NCBI GenBank assembly: GCA_944474755.1
Contig: OX104123.1
Location: 68,813,898 to 68,877,897, forward strand
DNA from: Limnoperna fortunei
Lineage: Eukaryota; Mollusca; Bivalvia; Mytilida; Modiolidae
Length of the DNA stretch: 64,000 bases
Direction of reading: 5' to 3'
Positions 1 to 14,900 of this stretch are shown one piece after another; position 1 is the stretch's first letter; every line of letters starts with the position of its first letter. The position numbers and the translations under genes are program-made. The notes beneath the pieces are model-generated. The model was not told the DNA's origin. It saw only the letters and a program-made list of their open reading frames with translations, and made no database searches.

Positions 1-1082
1 TACAGGTAAATATAACTAGGGAGGGGTGCTGTATACAGGTAAATATAACTAGGGAAGGATGCTGTATACAGGTAAATATAACTAGGGAGGGTTGCTGAAT
101 ACAGGTAAATATAACTATGGAGGGGTGCTGTATACAGGTAAATATAACTAGGGAGGGGTGCATAATACAGGTAAATATAATTATGGAGGGGTGATGAATA
201 CAGGTAAATATAACTAGGGAGGGGTGCTGTATACAGGTAAATATAACTATGGAGGGGTGCTGAATACAGGTAAATATAACTAGGTCAGGGTGCTGAATAC
301 AGGTAAATATAACCAGGGATAACCAGGGAGGGGTGCTGTTTACAGGTAAATATAACTAGGGAGGGGTGCTGAATACAGGTTAATATAACTATGGAGGGGT
401 GCTGAATACAGGTCAATATAACTAGGGAGGGGTGCTGAATACAGGTAAATAGAACCAGGGAGGGGTGCTGTTTACAGGTAAATATAACTATGGAGGGGTG
501 CTGTATACAGGTGAATATATAACTAGGGAGGGGTGCTGAATACAGGTAAATATAACTATGGAGGGGTGCTGAATACAGGTAAATATAACTAGGGAAGGGT
601 GCTGTATACAGGTAAATATAACTAGGGAGGGGTGCTGTATACAGGTAAATATAACTATGGAGGGGTGCTGTATACAGGTAAATATAACTAGGGAGGGGTG
701 CTGAATACAGGTAAATATAACTATGGAGGGGTGCTGTATACAGGTAAATATAACTATAGAGGGGTGCTGTATACAGGTAAATATAACTAGGGAGGGGTGC
801 TGAATACAAGTAAATATAACTAGGGAGGGGTGCTGTATACAGGTAAATATAACTATGGAGTGGTGCTGTATACAGGTAAATATTACTAGGGAGGGGTGCT
901 GAATACAGGTAAATATAACTATGGAGGGGTGCTAAATACAAGTAAATATAATTAGGAAGGGGTTCTTAATGCAGGTAAATATAATTAGGGAGGAGTACTA
1001 AATACAGGTAAATATAACTAAGGTGGGGTGCTGAAGATAGGCAAATTATTACTTGGGATGGGGTGCTGAATACAGGTAAATG
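1..1082. repeat. 33-bp minisatellite array
   Basis: About 32 head-to-tail copies of a 33-bp unit (core 'acaggtaaatataact' followed by 'agggaggggtgctg') run from the window edge and decay after about 950. The array is cut by the window start, so its true length is unknown. It lies upstream of the SMAD terminal exon and so in that gene's last intron. Because 33 is a multiple of three, the minus strand stays open (285-941) as an 11-residue repeat. I read that as an arithmetic by-product, not a protein. Confidence 0.97.
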
Positions 1083-1799
<717 letters not shown>

Positions 1800-3690
1800 G
1801 TTAAAGTTCAAAGGTCAAAATAGTCATAAAATGAACTGAGAAGTGGCATTGTTATGTTGAAATTGTTATTGACACAGTCATGAAAAAGATTGTTCAACTC
1901 TTTTGTAATGAAAGTAACAAAACAGTTTATAGTTCTCCTGTTTTAGGAGGTAGATAATGTAATTTTAGATTTGTTGCTTTGTATGTTTAGATTTTTATCA
2001 TTGTACATTGTATTTTTATCATATTGTATTGCAGGAATTTTATAGGTTGATTATTGAATGAAGTTCAAGTTAATTATATGTATTTTTTAAACAAAATGAA
2101 ACACAAATAATTGTTTATAAATCAGATGTGGACTTAGGAATGGGCCAGGAAAAATCTCATTAAACGAGTGAAATTACCTCCCTTGATAAAATTTCATTTT
2201 CATTACTTTTGCCTTTAATGAATTTGTTTATGCAAAAACTTTCAACTTTAACTATTAATACATTGTAGTAATACAATAGGTATACGACTGTTTAATGAAA
2301 GAAATTATTATATCATAAATGTTAATATCCATTTTGAGATTTTTTTTTAAAGTTGTGGATGGTGTCCTGCATCCTCTGAATTAAAAACAAATGTAGATAA
2401 GTTAACCCACTCACTGGAATAAGGATGGACATTCCCGTGGGAACAGGCTCTCTGGAACTCCTCGTATTTTACATGAATATTAAGACTAATTTTTTTTTTG
2501 TTGAATATGTTAAAACACACTGGACCAAAAAGCACATTAGTTAAATGAAAGAATTGTTGAAGTAAAAAAATAGATTTAGGAAGGGATGGCAAGGACAATC
2601 AATTGGCTGACAAGAGAAATTGTTATGAATTTTTCCCGGTTAAACAGATTTAGTATATTAATAGTATATTAATCAAACAACCAATCTGAGACCACTGTTG
2701 TAAAAAAGTGATAAACTAATGATTAACATGGCTGTGACAAATTACTCCCACTGTTGCCAGTGTAAAAAAATCTGTTTTAAGCAATGATAAACAGGAGTTA
2801 AATAAACTGAAGTCTCCATGAATAAATAATGATAAACAAACTATCGTAAGGAAATAGTAATTGTTTACAAATAATTATGTTTCCGCTTTCCCTTAACAGA
2901 ACTTGGGATATGTAAGTTGGCTTTTTATTTTCCTCACTCCCCTTTCCTTTAGCAGTCTTCCAACTTTGGATATACAAGTTGGCTTCATGGCTTGTAAACA
3001 GGACAATATGGTATAAAGGGAGATAATTTGTTTATCCAATTCTTGCAAAACAGTAAATGATAACTTACTTCTTAGTTATTATTTGTAAAATAAGTAGAAA
3101 ACATGAATATATCCTGTCTGTACATACCGCTTGTGTGTATTAACTGCCAAAACATGGAGGTGGTTGTTCTGATGTGAAAGTGCCTATGTCTGTATAATGA
3201 TATCTTATTACCGGTGAGAACAGAATAACCTCCCCTGTTTGCTGTATATTGCTAGCTTAAGGCTTTAGTATAAAAATATTGTAACAGATTGGTAGAATTT
3301 CAAAGTAATTGAGTAATTAAATCTTGATTTAGGGTAATATGAAATGTTTGTCTCTGCTCTCAACAGAAATAAATAAATAAATGAATAGGAAGGAATCAAT
3401 GAAACACATAATATTATATTGTATATGTATCGTCATCGATCAGGGTCATGGTCATCAGATACAGAGGTATTTTAGTTAAAAGAATCTGTAAAAGTCTTTA
3501 TTCAGTGTATAATGTATATGAAATATAATGGAGGTTTACTGCTAGACAAGCTACTGGTAATTTGAGGAATGGAATGGAATATGTTATAGACATCGCGTTA
3601 TAACAAACTTGTACTGTTAACGTCAAACTGTAAAACTACTAGCTTGGCAGGCCTTTTATTTAAATTATTGAACAATAATATATGGAAGCT
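1800..3690 (+). other. SMAD 3'UTR and 3' flank, AT-rich
   Basis: This follows the SMAD stop codon directly, so its first part should be 3'UTR. An ATTAAA occurs at about 2159 and the first AATAAA I see is at 2801-2806, with another at 2821; either could direct polyadenylation. The true 3' end is not decidable from sequence. Two imperfect copies of 'aactt(g/t)ggatat..aagttggctt' lie near 2900 and 2967. I see no other gene. Confidence 0.5.
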
Positions 3691-3993
3691 TTGAAAACCC
3701 GCTATGGTACCTCTGTTCTGTTCTGTTCGACTGAAAACCCCATATGGTACCTCTGTTCTCTGTTCCACTGAAAGCCCAATATGATACCTTTGTTCTCTGT
3801 TCCACTGAAAACCCATATGGTACCCCTGTTCTCTGTTTCACTGAAAACCCCATATGGTACCTCTGTTCTGTTCTGTTCCACTGAAAACCCCATATGGTGC
3901 CTTTGTTCTCTATTCCACTGAAAACCCCATTCGGTACCTCTGTATTTTGTTCCATTGCACTGAAAACCCCATATGGTACCTCTGTTGTGTTCC
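3691..3993. repeat. 36-42 bp minisatellite, 8 copies
   Basis: Eight copies of a unit containing 'tgaaaaccccatatggtacc' followed by a variable 'tctgttctctgttccac' spacer start at 3692, 3732, 3769, 3806, 3842, 3882, 3919 and 3961. Spacing varies from 36 to 42 bp because short 'gttct' blocks are gained or lost. Overlapping minus-strand open frames here are repeat artefacts. Confidence 0.93.
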
Positions 3994-4305
3994 AAAAGTT
4001 ACCAATAGCCTAAACCAAACATATATCTGTTAGTGAAAAATTGCTGGCTGAACATGAAGTAACAAAACCAGCTAATCATATACTTTGGTTATATTTCTGT
4101 TGACAGTAAACTTACATCATCTTTTTCAGGATAAATGAGTTATTATATAAATATTGGTTATCAGCATCTATTTTTAGAATTGATCTATTTTTGGGTTCAT
4201 GAAGAAATCAATAGTGATGTCACACTGTAGTCAGTGTAGCGTTGACATGGGTATGTTATAGAGAATTCTGTTATAACTGAAAATCACTGTTGAATTGAGA
4301 TATCA
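3994..4305. other. Unique AT-rich spacer
   Basis: I see no coding, RNA or repeat signal between the 3.7-4.0 kb minisatellite and the first foldback element. Confidence 0.5.
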
Positions 4306-4413
4306 GGGTGCCGTTTCACAAAGGGATTGCTTATTAACGTGCTCATTATCCCATGCAATTTTAATGGGATAATGTGCACGTTAAGCTAACGATCGCTTCA
4401 TGAAATGGCACCC
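4306..4413. mobile_element. Foldback/MITE-like hairpin 1 (108 bp)
   Basis: The two halves are imperfect reverse complements over the whole length. The left end 'gggtgccgtttcacaaag' pairs with the right end 'tcatgaaatggcaccc', and the centre pairs 'cattatccca' with 'tgggataatg'. This makes a long stem with a small loop. The TTTCACAAA-type terminus recurs in the next two elements. There is no coding capacity. A non-autonomous hairpin transposon is the likeliest identity; a structured RNA is not excluded. Confidence 0.75.
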
Positions 4414-4610
4414 AGGAGTCGATTTCACAAAAAGATTTCTTAAGTGCTGTTGTCACTATGGATTTCGCTTTTATCTCCAACACTTACGATAGATTTGACA
4501 CTTATTACTTTTATCTTCAACACTTACGATAGATTTGACACTTATTACTTTTATCTTCAACACTTACGATAGATTTGACACTTATTACTTTTTGTGAAAT
4601 CCACTGCTGA
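4414..4610. mobile_element. Foldback/MITE-like element 2 with internal 40-bp triplication
   Basis: The termini pair: 'caggagtcgatttcacaaaaag' (from about 4412) against 'ctttttgtgaaatccactgctg'. The interior holds three tandem copies of a 40-bp unit containing 'caacacttacgatagatttg' (about 4478-4597). It directly follows hairpin 1 and shares the 'tttcacaaa' end. Confidence 0.72.
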
Positions 4611-4727
4611 CCCGTAATTTGAAGTTAATGTTTAATTTTATTTTTCAATTATTAATCATTTGATTGTTTTATAATGATACAAAAATAAATATTATATTGT
4701 TTTACTTTGAGTCAGTGTTAACAAACT

Positions 4728-4855
4728 GGAAACCATTTCACAAATTCTCATACGACTTACAACAGTCGTGTCATAGGACTTACAACAGTCGTAAGTCATG
4801 TACATCCTTACAATGGTTGGTTGTAAGTCATACGACGTTTTTGTGAACTGGTGCC
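4728..4855. mobile_element. Foldback/MITE-like hairpin 3 (128 bp)
   Basis: The left arm 'ggaaaccatttcacaaa' plus 'catacgacttacaac' pairs imperfectly with the right arm 'gttgtaagtcatacgac' plus 'tttttgtgaactggtgcc'. 'acttacaacagtcgt' is repeated inside. It is the third such element within 550 bp. Short open frames across it (4664-4983, both strands) are incidental. Confidence 0.75.
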
Positions 4856-5900
4856 AGAACAGAATACTACATATGGTTGGAACTGAGGACAAGGGTACCA
4901 GTGGATTTGTTTGTATACATTTATTGTACATGATAGCAGAGAACAATATTCATGTAATAAACCTTTATTGTGTTAATAAATAAATCAAAATGTTTGTGGA
5001 ACTAAGGGAGGTAATCACCAGCAAAATTATTTAATGTTGTTGATATACAAAGACAATAAGCGCTTTTGAGTATTTGTGATCTAGGCGGAGCTACAAGGAG
5101 GTCCGTGGTGTGTTTTTTCATTACAAGTAAAGGGACCTCTTCATAGCTCCACCAAGATAAAAAAAAATAATCAAAGGAGCTTTATTATTGAAGCTTATGG
5201 TCTTTTATAACAATAAAGCTGTTTTGTATTTGATTGTGTAGTGCTGGAGTAGTGATGTAATAATATCTTCCAGCACGATTTGAAAATTCAAACAATAATC
5301 TGTATAATCAATTTATTTTACCATGACGACGTAGATCTTTTTACTTTCTACAATACACACAAAGTGCTTCTAATTTGTACCACAGGGAATTACTTTGTTA
5401 AACAGTCTCATGTTAAGAGCACTGTTTATACTGTATATTATATAAATTAGCAGTTTTCAAAGGGTTAACTCCCTTTGTTTCATAATTGAATTTTTGAGTC
5501 AACTCCCTTTGTCCTTGAATAGATTTTTTGGGGTTAACTCCCTTAATCCTTGATAGATTTTCAGCTCTTTATTTTCCTTTATATTGGTGATACTAATTCA
5601 TGTATTTCAGTTTTAAATGGCGGTTAATAAAAACAGTCCACAATTTTTAATATTATATATTTTTGTAAGAACAATCGCATAAAAATGTTTCTTAAAATTA
5701 GCTTTAAGATCTTTAATCATGATGTTGTTACCATGGAGTTGAACTTCATATATTGTGATTACCCTTTATTGTTACCATAGTTACAATGCTTGTGCTACCT
5801 TTGTACATTGTTTACAGTTTATTGGCAAATAAATGTACCTGTGCTATATTAGTGTTATGTACTGTATAATGGTGATGTATACTTTTGTTCTAAAAATGAA
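4856..5900. other. Unique AT-rich stretch with short repeats
   Basis: It contains a hairpin at 5084-5153 and a three-copy run of 'gttaactccctt' units (about 5463-5561, period near 35 bp). There is no coding signal. AATAAA motifs at several places (for example 4975, 5828) are expected by chance in such AT-rich DNA. Confidence 0.5.
5084..5153. repeat. 70-bp inverted repeat (hairpin)
   Basis: 'ggcggagctacaaggaggtcc' (5084-5104) pairs with 'ggacctcttcatagctccacc' (5133-5153) with few mismatches, around a loop of about 28 bp. It may be a small MITE relic; no target duplication is clear. Confidence 0.7.
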
Positions 5901-8900
5901 TTGATAGTAGAATGCCAAAATTAATGGTCGTTGCTTGATGGTATGATACCACAATTATTGGTCTTTGCTTGATGGTTGTATACCACAATTAATGGTCTTT
6001 ACTTGATGGTAGTATACCACAATTGTTGGTCTTTGCTTGATGGTAGGATACCACAATTAATGGTCTTTGCTGGATGCTAGGATACCACAATTAATGGTCT
6101 TTGCTTGATGGTAGTTTTCCACAATTAATGGTCTTTGCTTGATGGTAGGATACCACAATTAATGGTTGTTGCTTGATGGTAGTATACCACAATTGTTGGT
6201 CTTTACTTGATGGTAGTATACCACAATTGTTGGTCTTTGCTTGATGGTAGGATACCACAATTAATGGTCTTTGCTGGATGGTAGGATACCACAATTAATG
6301 GTCTTTGCTTGATGGTAGAATACCACAATTAATGGTCTTTGCTTGATGGTAGTTTTCCATAATTAATGGTCTTTGCTTGATGGTAGGATACCACAATTAA
6401 TGGTCTTTGCTTGATGGTAGGATACCACAATTAATGGTCTTTGCTTGATGGTAGTTTTCCATAATTAATGGTCTTTGCTTGATGGTAGGATACCACAATT
6501 AATGGTCTTTGCTTGATGGTAGGATACCACAATTAATGGTCGTTGCTTAATGGCAGTATACCACAATTAATGGTCTTTGCTTGATGGTTGTATACCACAA
6601 TTAATGGTCTTTGCTTGAAGGTTGTATACCACAATTAATGGTCTTTGCTAGATGGTTGTTTACCACAATTAATGGTCTTTGCTTGATGGTAGGATAGCAC
6701 AATTAATGCTCTTTGCTTGATGGTTGTATACCACAATTAATGGTCTTTACTTGATGGTAGTATACCACAATTGTTGGTCTTTGCTTGATGGTAGGATACA
6801 ACAATTAATGGTCTTTGCTTGATGGTAGGATACCACAATTAATGGTCTTTGCTTGATGGTAGTTTACCACAATTAATGGTCTTTGCTTGATGGTAGGATA
6901 CCACAATTAATGGTCGTTGCTTAATGGCAGGATACCACAATTAATGGTCTTTGCTTAATGGTAGTTTACCACAATTAATGGTCTTTCCTTGATGGTAGGA
7001 TACCACAATTAATGGTCTTTGCTTGATGGTTGTATACCACAATTAATGGTCTTTGCTTGAAGGTTGTATACCACAATTAATGGTCTTTGCTAGATGGTTG
7101 TATACCACAATTAATGGTCTTTGCTTGATGGTAGGATAGCACAATTAATGTTCTTTGCTTGATGGTTGTATACCACAATTATTGGTCTTTGCTTGATGGT
7201 TGTATACCACAATTATTGGTCTTTGCTTGATGGTAGGATACAATAATTAATGGTCTTTGCTTGATGGTAGGATACCATAATTAATGGTCTTTGCTTGATG
7301 GTGGTTTACCACAATTAATGGTCTTTGCTTGATGGTTGTATACCACAATTACTGGTCTTTGCGTGATGGTTGTATACCACAATTAATGGTCTTTGCTTGA
7401 TGGTAGGATACCACAATTAATGGTCTTTGTTTGATGGTAGGATACCACAATTAATGGTCTTTGCTTGATGGTAGGATACCACAATTATTGGTCTTTGCTT
7501 GATGGTAGGATACAACATTTAATGGTCTTTGCTTGATGGTAGTATACCACAATTAATGGTCTTTGCTTGATGGTAGGATACCACAATTAATGGTCTTTGC
7601 TTGATGGTAGGATACCACAATTAATGGTCTTTGCTGTATAGTAGGGTACCACAATTAATAGTCTTTGCTAGATGGTAGTATACCACAATTAATGGTCTTT
7701 GCTTGATAGTAGTATACCACAATTATTGGTCTTTGCTTGATGGTTGTATACCACAATTAATGGTCTTTGCTTGATGGTAGTATACCACAATTAATGGTCT
7801 TTGCTTGATGGTAGGATACCACAATTAATGGTCTTTGCTTGATGGTAGTATACCACAATTAATGGTCTTTGCTTTGTAGTAGGATACCACAATTAATAGT
7901 CTTTGCTTGATGGTAGTATACCACAATTAATGGTCTTTGCTTGATGGAAGGATACCACAATGAATGGTCTTTGCTTGATGGTAGGATACAACAATTAATG
8001 GCTTTTGCTTGATGGCAGTATACCACAATTAATGCCCTTTGCTTTATAGTAGGATACCACAATTAATGGCCTTTGCTTGATGGTAGGATACCACAATTAA
8101 TGGTCGTTGCTTAATGGCAGGATACCACAATTAATGGTCTTTGCTTGATGGTAGTATACCACAATTAATGGTCTTTGCTTTATAGTAGGATACCACAATC
8201 AATGGTCTTTGCTAGATGGTTGTATACCACAATTATTGGTCTTTGCTAGATGGTAGTATACCACAATTAATGGTCTTAGCTTGATGCTTGTATACCACAA
8301 TTAATGGTCTTTGCTAGATGGTTGTATACCACAATTAATGGTCTTTGCTTGATGGTTGTATACCACAATTATTGGTCTTTGCTTGATGGTTGTATACCAC
8401 AATTATTGGTCTTTGCTTGATGGTAGGATACAACAATTAATGGTCTTTGCTTGATGGTAGGATACCACAATTAATGGTCTTTGCTTGATGGTAGTTTACC
8501 ACAATTAATGGTCTTTGCTTGATGGTTGTATACCACAATTAATGGTCTTTGCTTAATGGTAGTTTACCACAATTAATGGTCTTTGCTTTATTGTAGGATA
8601 CCACAATTAATGGTCTTTGCTTAATGGTTGTATACCACAATTAATGGTCTTTGCTTGAAGGTTGAATACCACAATTAATGGTCTTTGCTAGATGGTTGTA
8701 TACCACAATTAATGGTCTTTGCTTTGTAGTAGGATACCACAATTAATAGTCTTTGCTTGATGGTAGTATACCACAATTAATGGTCTTTGCTTGATGGTAG
8801 GATACCACAATGAATGGTCTTTGCTTGATGGTAGGATACAACAACTAATGGCTTTTGCTTGATGGCAGTATACCACAATTAATGCTCTTTGCTTTATAGT

Positions 8901-11900
8901 AGGATACCACAATTAATGGCCTTTGCTTGATGGTAGGATACCACAATTAATGGTCGTTGCTTAATGGCAGGATACCACAATTAATGGTCTTTGCTTGATG
9001 GTAGTATACCACAATTAATGGTCTTTGCTTTATAGTAGGATACCACAATTAATGGTCTTTGCTAGATGGTTGTATACCACAATTATTGGTCTTTGCTAGA
9101 TGGTTGTATACCACAATTAATGGTCTTAGCTTGATGGTTGTATACCACATTTAATGGTCTTTGCTAGATGGTTGTATACCACAATTAATGGTCTTTGCTT
9201 TATAGTAGGATACCACAATTAATGGCCTTTGCTTGATGGTAGGATACCACAATTAATGGTCGTTGCTTAATGGCAGGATACCACAATTAATGGTCTTTGC
9301 TTGATGGTAGTATACCACAATTAATGGTCTTTGCTTTATAGTAGGATACCACAATTAATGGTCTTTGCCAGATGGTTGTATACCACAATTATTGGTCTTT
9401 GCTAGATGGTTGTATACCACAATTAATGGTCTTAGCTTGATGGTTGTATACCACATTTAATGGTCTTTGCTAGATGGTTGTATACCACAATTAATGGTCT
9501 TTGCTTGATGGTAGTACACCACAATTAATGGTCTTTGCTAGATGGTTGTATACCACAATTAATGGTCTTTGCTTGATGGTAGGATAGCACAATTAATGCT
9601 CTTTGCTTGATGGTTGTATACCACAATTATTGGTCTTTGCTTGATGGTTGTATACCACAATTATTGGTCTTTGCTTGATGGTTGTATACCACAATTAATG
9701 GTCTTTGCTTGATGGTAGGATAGCACAATTAATGCTCTTTGCTTGATGGTTGTATACCACAATTATTGGTCTTTGCTTGATGGTTGTATACCACAATTAT
9801 TGGTCTTTGCTTGATGGTAGGATACAACAATTAATGGTCTTTGCTTGATGGTAGGATACCACAATTAATGGTCTTTGCTTGATGGTAGTTTACCACAATT
9901 AATGGTCTTTGCTTGATGGTTGTATACCACAATTAATGGTCTTTGCTTAATGGTAGTTTACCACAATTAATGGTCTTTGCTTGATGGTAGGATACCACAA
10001 TTAATGGTCTTTGCTTGATGGTTGTATACCACAATTAATGGTTTTTGCTTGAAGGTTGTATACCACAATTAATGGTCTTTGCTAGATAGTTGTATACCAC
10101 AATTAATGGTCTTTGCTTGATGGTAGGATAGCACAATTAATACTCTTTGCTTGATGGTTGTATACCACAATTATTGGTCTTTGCTTGATGGTTGTATACC
10201 ACAATTAATGGTCTTTGCTTGATGGTAGTTTACCACAATTAATGGTCTTTGCTTGATGGTTGTATACCACAATTACTGGTCTTTGCTTGATGGTTGTATA
10301 CCACAATTAATGGTCTTTGCTTGATGGTAGGATACAACAATTAATGGTCTTTGCTTGATGGTAGTATACCACAATTAATGCTCTTTGCTTTATAGTAGGA
10401 TACCACAATTAATGGCCTTTGCTTGATGGTAGGATACCACAATTAATGGTCGTTGCTTAATGGCAGGATACCACAATTAATGGTCTTTGCTTGATGGTAG
10501 TATACCACAATTAATGGTCTTTGCTTTATAGTAGGATACCACAATTAATGGTCTTTGCCAGATGGTTGTATACCACAATTATTGGTCTTTGCTAGATGGT
10601 TGTATACCACAATTAATGGTCTTAGCTTGATGGTTGTATACCACATTTAATGGTCTTTGCTAGATGGTTGTATACCACAATTAATGGTCTTTGCTTGATG
10701 GTAGTATACCACAATTATTGGTCTTTGCTTGATGGTTGTATACCACAATTAATGGTCTTTGCTTGATGGTAGGATAGCACAATTAATGCTCTTTGCTTGA
10801 TGGTTGTATACCACAATTATTGGTCTTTGCTTGATGGTTGTATACCACAATTATTGGTCTTTGCTTGATGGTAGGATACAACAATTAATGGTCTTTGCTT
10901 GATGGTAGGATACCACAATTAATGGTCTTTGCTTGATGGTAGTTTACCACAATTAATGGTCTTTGCTTGATGGTTGTATACCACAATTAATGGTCTTTGC
11001 TTAATGGTAGTTTACCACAATTAATGGTCTTTGCTTGATTGTAGGATACCACAATTAATGGTCTTTGCTTAATGGTTGTATACCACAATTAATGGTTTTT
11101 GCTTGAAGGTTGTATACCACAATTAATGGTCTTTGCTAGATAGTTGTATACCACAATTAATGGTCTTTGCTTGATGGTAGGATAGCACAATTAATACTCT
11201 TTGCTTGATGGTTGTATACCACAATTATTGGTCTTTGCTTGATGGTTGTATACCACAATTAATGGTCTTTGCTTGATGGTGGTTTACCACAATTAATGGT
11301 CTTTGCTTGATGGTTGTATACCACAATTACTGGTCTTTGCTTGATGGTTGTATACCACAATTAATGGTCTTTGCTTGATGGTAGGATACAACAATTAATG
11401 GTCTTTGCTTGATGGTAGTATACCACAATTAATGCTCTTTGCTTTATAGTAGGATACCACAATTAATGGCCTTTGCTTGATGGTAGGATACCACAATTAA
11501 TGGTCGTTGCTTAATGGCAGGATACCACAATTAATGGTCTTTGCTTGATGGTAGTATACCACAATTAATGGTCTTTGCTTTATAGTAGGATACCACAATT
11601 AATGGTCTTTGCCAGATGGTTGTATACCACAATTATTGGTCTTTGCTAGATGGTTGTATACCACAATTAATGGTCTTAGCTTGATGGTTGTATACCACAT
11701 TTAATGGTCTTTCCTAGATGGTTGTATACCACAATTAATGGTCTTTGCTTGATGGTAGTACACCACAATTAATGGTCTTTGCTAGATGGTTGTATACCAC
11801 AATTAATGGTCTTTGCTTGATGGTAGGATAGCACAATTAATGCTCTTTGCTTGATGGTTGTATACCACAATTATTGGTCTTTGCTTGATGGTTGTATACC

Positions 11901-14900
11901 ACAATTATTGGTCTTTGCTTGATGGTAGGATACAACAATTAATGGTCTTTGCTTGATGGTAGGATACCACAATTAATGGTCTTTGCTTGATGGTAGTTTA
12001 CCACAATTAATGGTCTTTGCTTGATGGTTGTATACCACAATTAATGGTCTTTGCTTAATGGTAGTTTACCACAATTAATGGTCTTTGCTTGGTGGTAGGA
12101 TACCACAATTAATGGTCTTTGCTTGATGGTTGTATACCACAATTAATGGTTTTTGCTTGAAGGTTGTATACCACAATTAATGGTCTTTGCTAGATAGTTG
12201 TATACCACAATTAATGGTCTTTGCTTGATGGTAGGATAGCACAATTAATGCTCTTTGCTTGATGGTTGTATACCACAATTATTGGTCTTTGCTTGATGGT
12301 TGTATACCACAATTAATGGTCTTTGCTTGATGGTGGTTTACCACAATTAATGGTCTTTGCTTGATGGTTGTATACCACAATTACTGGTCTTTGCTTGATG
12401 GTTGTATACCACAATTAATGGTCTTTGCTTGATGGTAGGACACAACAATTAATGGTCTTTGCTTGATGGTAGTATACCACAATTAATGGTCTTTGCTTGA
12501 TGGTAGGATACCACAATTAATGGTCTTTGCTTGATGGTAGTAAACCACAATTAATGGTCTTTGCTTGATGGTAGTTTTCCATAATTAATGGTCTTTGCTT
12601 GATGGTAGGATACCACAATTAATGGTCTTTGCTTGATGGTAGGATACCACAATTAATGGTCTTTGCTTGATGGTAGTTTTCCATAATTAATGGTCTTTGC
12701 TTGATGGTAGGATACCACAATTAATGGTCTTTGCTTGATGGTAGGATACCACAATTAATGGTCGTTGCTTAATGGCAGTATACCACAATTAATGGTCTTT
12801 GCTTGATGGTTGTATACCACAATTAATGGTCTTTGCTTGAAGGTTGTATACCACAATTAATGGTCTTTGCTAGATGGTTGTTTACCACAATTAATGGTCT
12901 TTGCTTGATGGTAGGATAGCACAATTAATGCTCTTTGCTTGATGGTTGTATACCACAATTAATGGTCTTTACTTGATGGTAGTATACCACAATTGTTGGT
13001 ATTTGCTTGATGGTAGGATACAACAATTAATGGTCTTTGCTTGATGGTAGGATACCACAATTAATGGTCTTTGCTTGATGGTAGTTTACCACAATTAATG
13101 GTCTTTGCTTGATGGTAGGATACCACAATTAATGGTCGTTGCTTAATGGCAGGATACCACAATTAATGGTCTTTGCTTAATGGTAGTTTACCACAATTAA
13201 TGGTCTTTGCTTGATGGTAGGATACCACAATTAATGGTCTTTGCTTGATGGTTGTATACCACAATTAATGGTCTTTGCTTGAAGGTTGTATACCACAATT
13301 AATGGTCTTTGCTAGATGGTTGTATACCACAATTAATGGTCTTTGCTTGATGGTAGGATAGCACAATTAATGTTCTTTGCTTGATGGTTGTATACCACAA
13401 TTATTGGTCTTTGCTTGATGGTTGTATACCACAATTATTGGTCTTTGCTTGATGGTAGGATACAATAATTAATGGTCTTTGCTTGATGGTAGGATACCAT
13501 AATTAATGGTCTTTGCTTGATGGTGGTTTACCACAATTAATGGTCTTTGCTTGATGGTTGTATACCACAATTACTGGTCTTTGCGTGATGGTTGTATACC
13601 ACAATTAATGGTCTTTGCTTGATGGTAGGATACCACAATTAATGGTCTTTGTTTGATGGTAGGATACCACAATTAATGGTCTTTGCTTGATGGTAGGATA
13701 CCACAATTATTGGTCTTTGCTTGATGGTAGGTACAACATTTAATGGTCTTTGCTTGATGGTAGTATACCACAATTAATGGTCTTTGCTTGATGGTAGGAT
13801 ACCACAATTAATGGTCTTTGCTTGATGGTAGGATACCACAATTAATGGTCTTTGCTGTATAGTAGGGTACCACAATTAATAGTCTTTGCTAGATGGTAGT
13901 ATACCACAATTAATGGTCTTTGCTTGATAGTAGTATACCACAATTATTGGTCTTTGCTTGATGGTTGTATACCACAATTAATGGTCTTTGCTTGATGGTA
14001 GTATACCACAATTAATGGTCTTTGCTTGATGGTAGGATACCACAATTAATGGTCTTTGCTTGATGGTAGTATACCACAATTAATGGTCTTTGCTTTGTAG
14101 TAGGATACCACAATTAATAGTCTTTGCTTGATGGTAGTATACCACAATTAATGGTCTTTGCTTGATGGAAGGATACCACAATGAATGGTCTTTGCTTGAT
14201 GGTAGGATACAACAATTAATGGCTTTTGCTTGATGGCAGTATACCACAATTAATGCCCTTTGCTTTATAGTAGGATACCACAATTAATGGCCTTTGCTAG
14301 ATGGTAGGATACCACAATTAATGGTCGTTGCTTAATGGCAGGATACCACAATTAATGGTCTTTGCTTGATGGTAGTATACCACAATTAATGGTCTTTGCT
14401 TTATAGTAGGATACCACAATCAATGGTCTTTGCTAGATGGTTGTATACCACAATTATTGGTCTTTGCTAGATGGTAGTATACCACAATTAATGGTCTTAG
14501 CTTGATGCTTGTATACCACAATTTATGGTCTTTGCTAGATGGTTGTATACCACAATTAATGGTCTTTGCTTGATGGTTGTATACCACAATTATTGGTCTT
14601 TGCTTGATGGTTGTATACCACAATTATTGGTCTTTGCTTGATGGTAGGATACAACAATTAATGGTCTTTGCTTGATGGTAGGATACCACAATTAATGGTC
14701 TTTGCTTGATGGTAGTTTACCACAATTAATGGTCTTTGCTTGATGGTTGTATACCACAATTAATGGTCTTTGCTTAATGGTAGTTTACCACAATTAATGG
14801 TCTTTGCTTTATTGTAGGATACCACAATTAATGGTCTTTGCTTAATGGTTGTATACCACAATTAATGGTCTTTGCTTGAAGGTTGAATACCACAATTAAT

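Noticed and set aside
285..941. 218-codon minus-strand frame with an 11-residue repeat
   Set aside because: Consequence of a 33-bp unit. It lies in an intron of a gene on the other strand and has no flanking non-repeat coding sequence.
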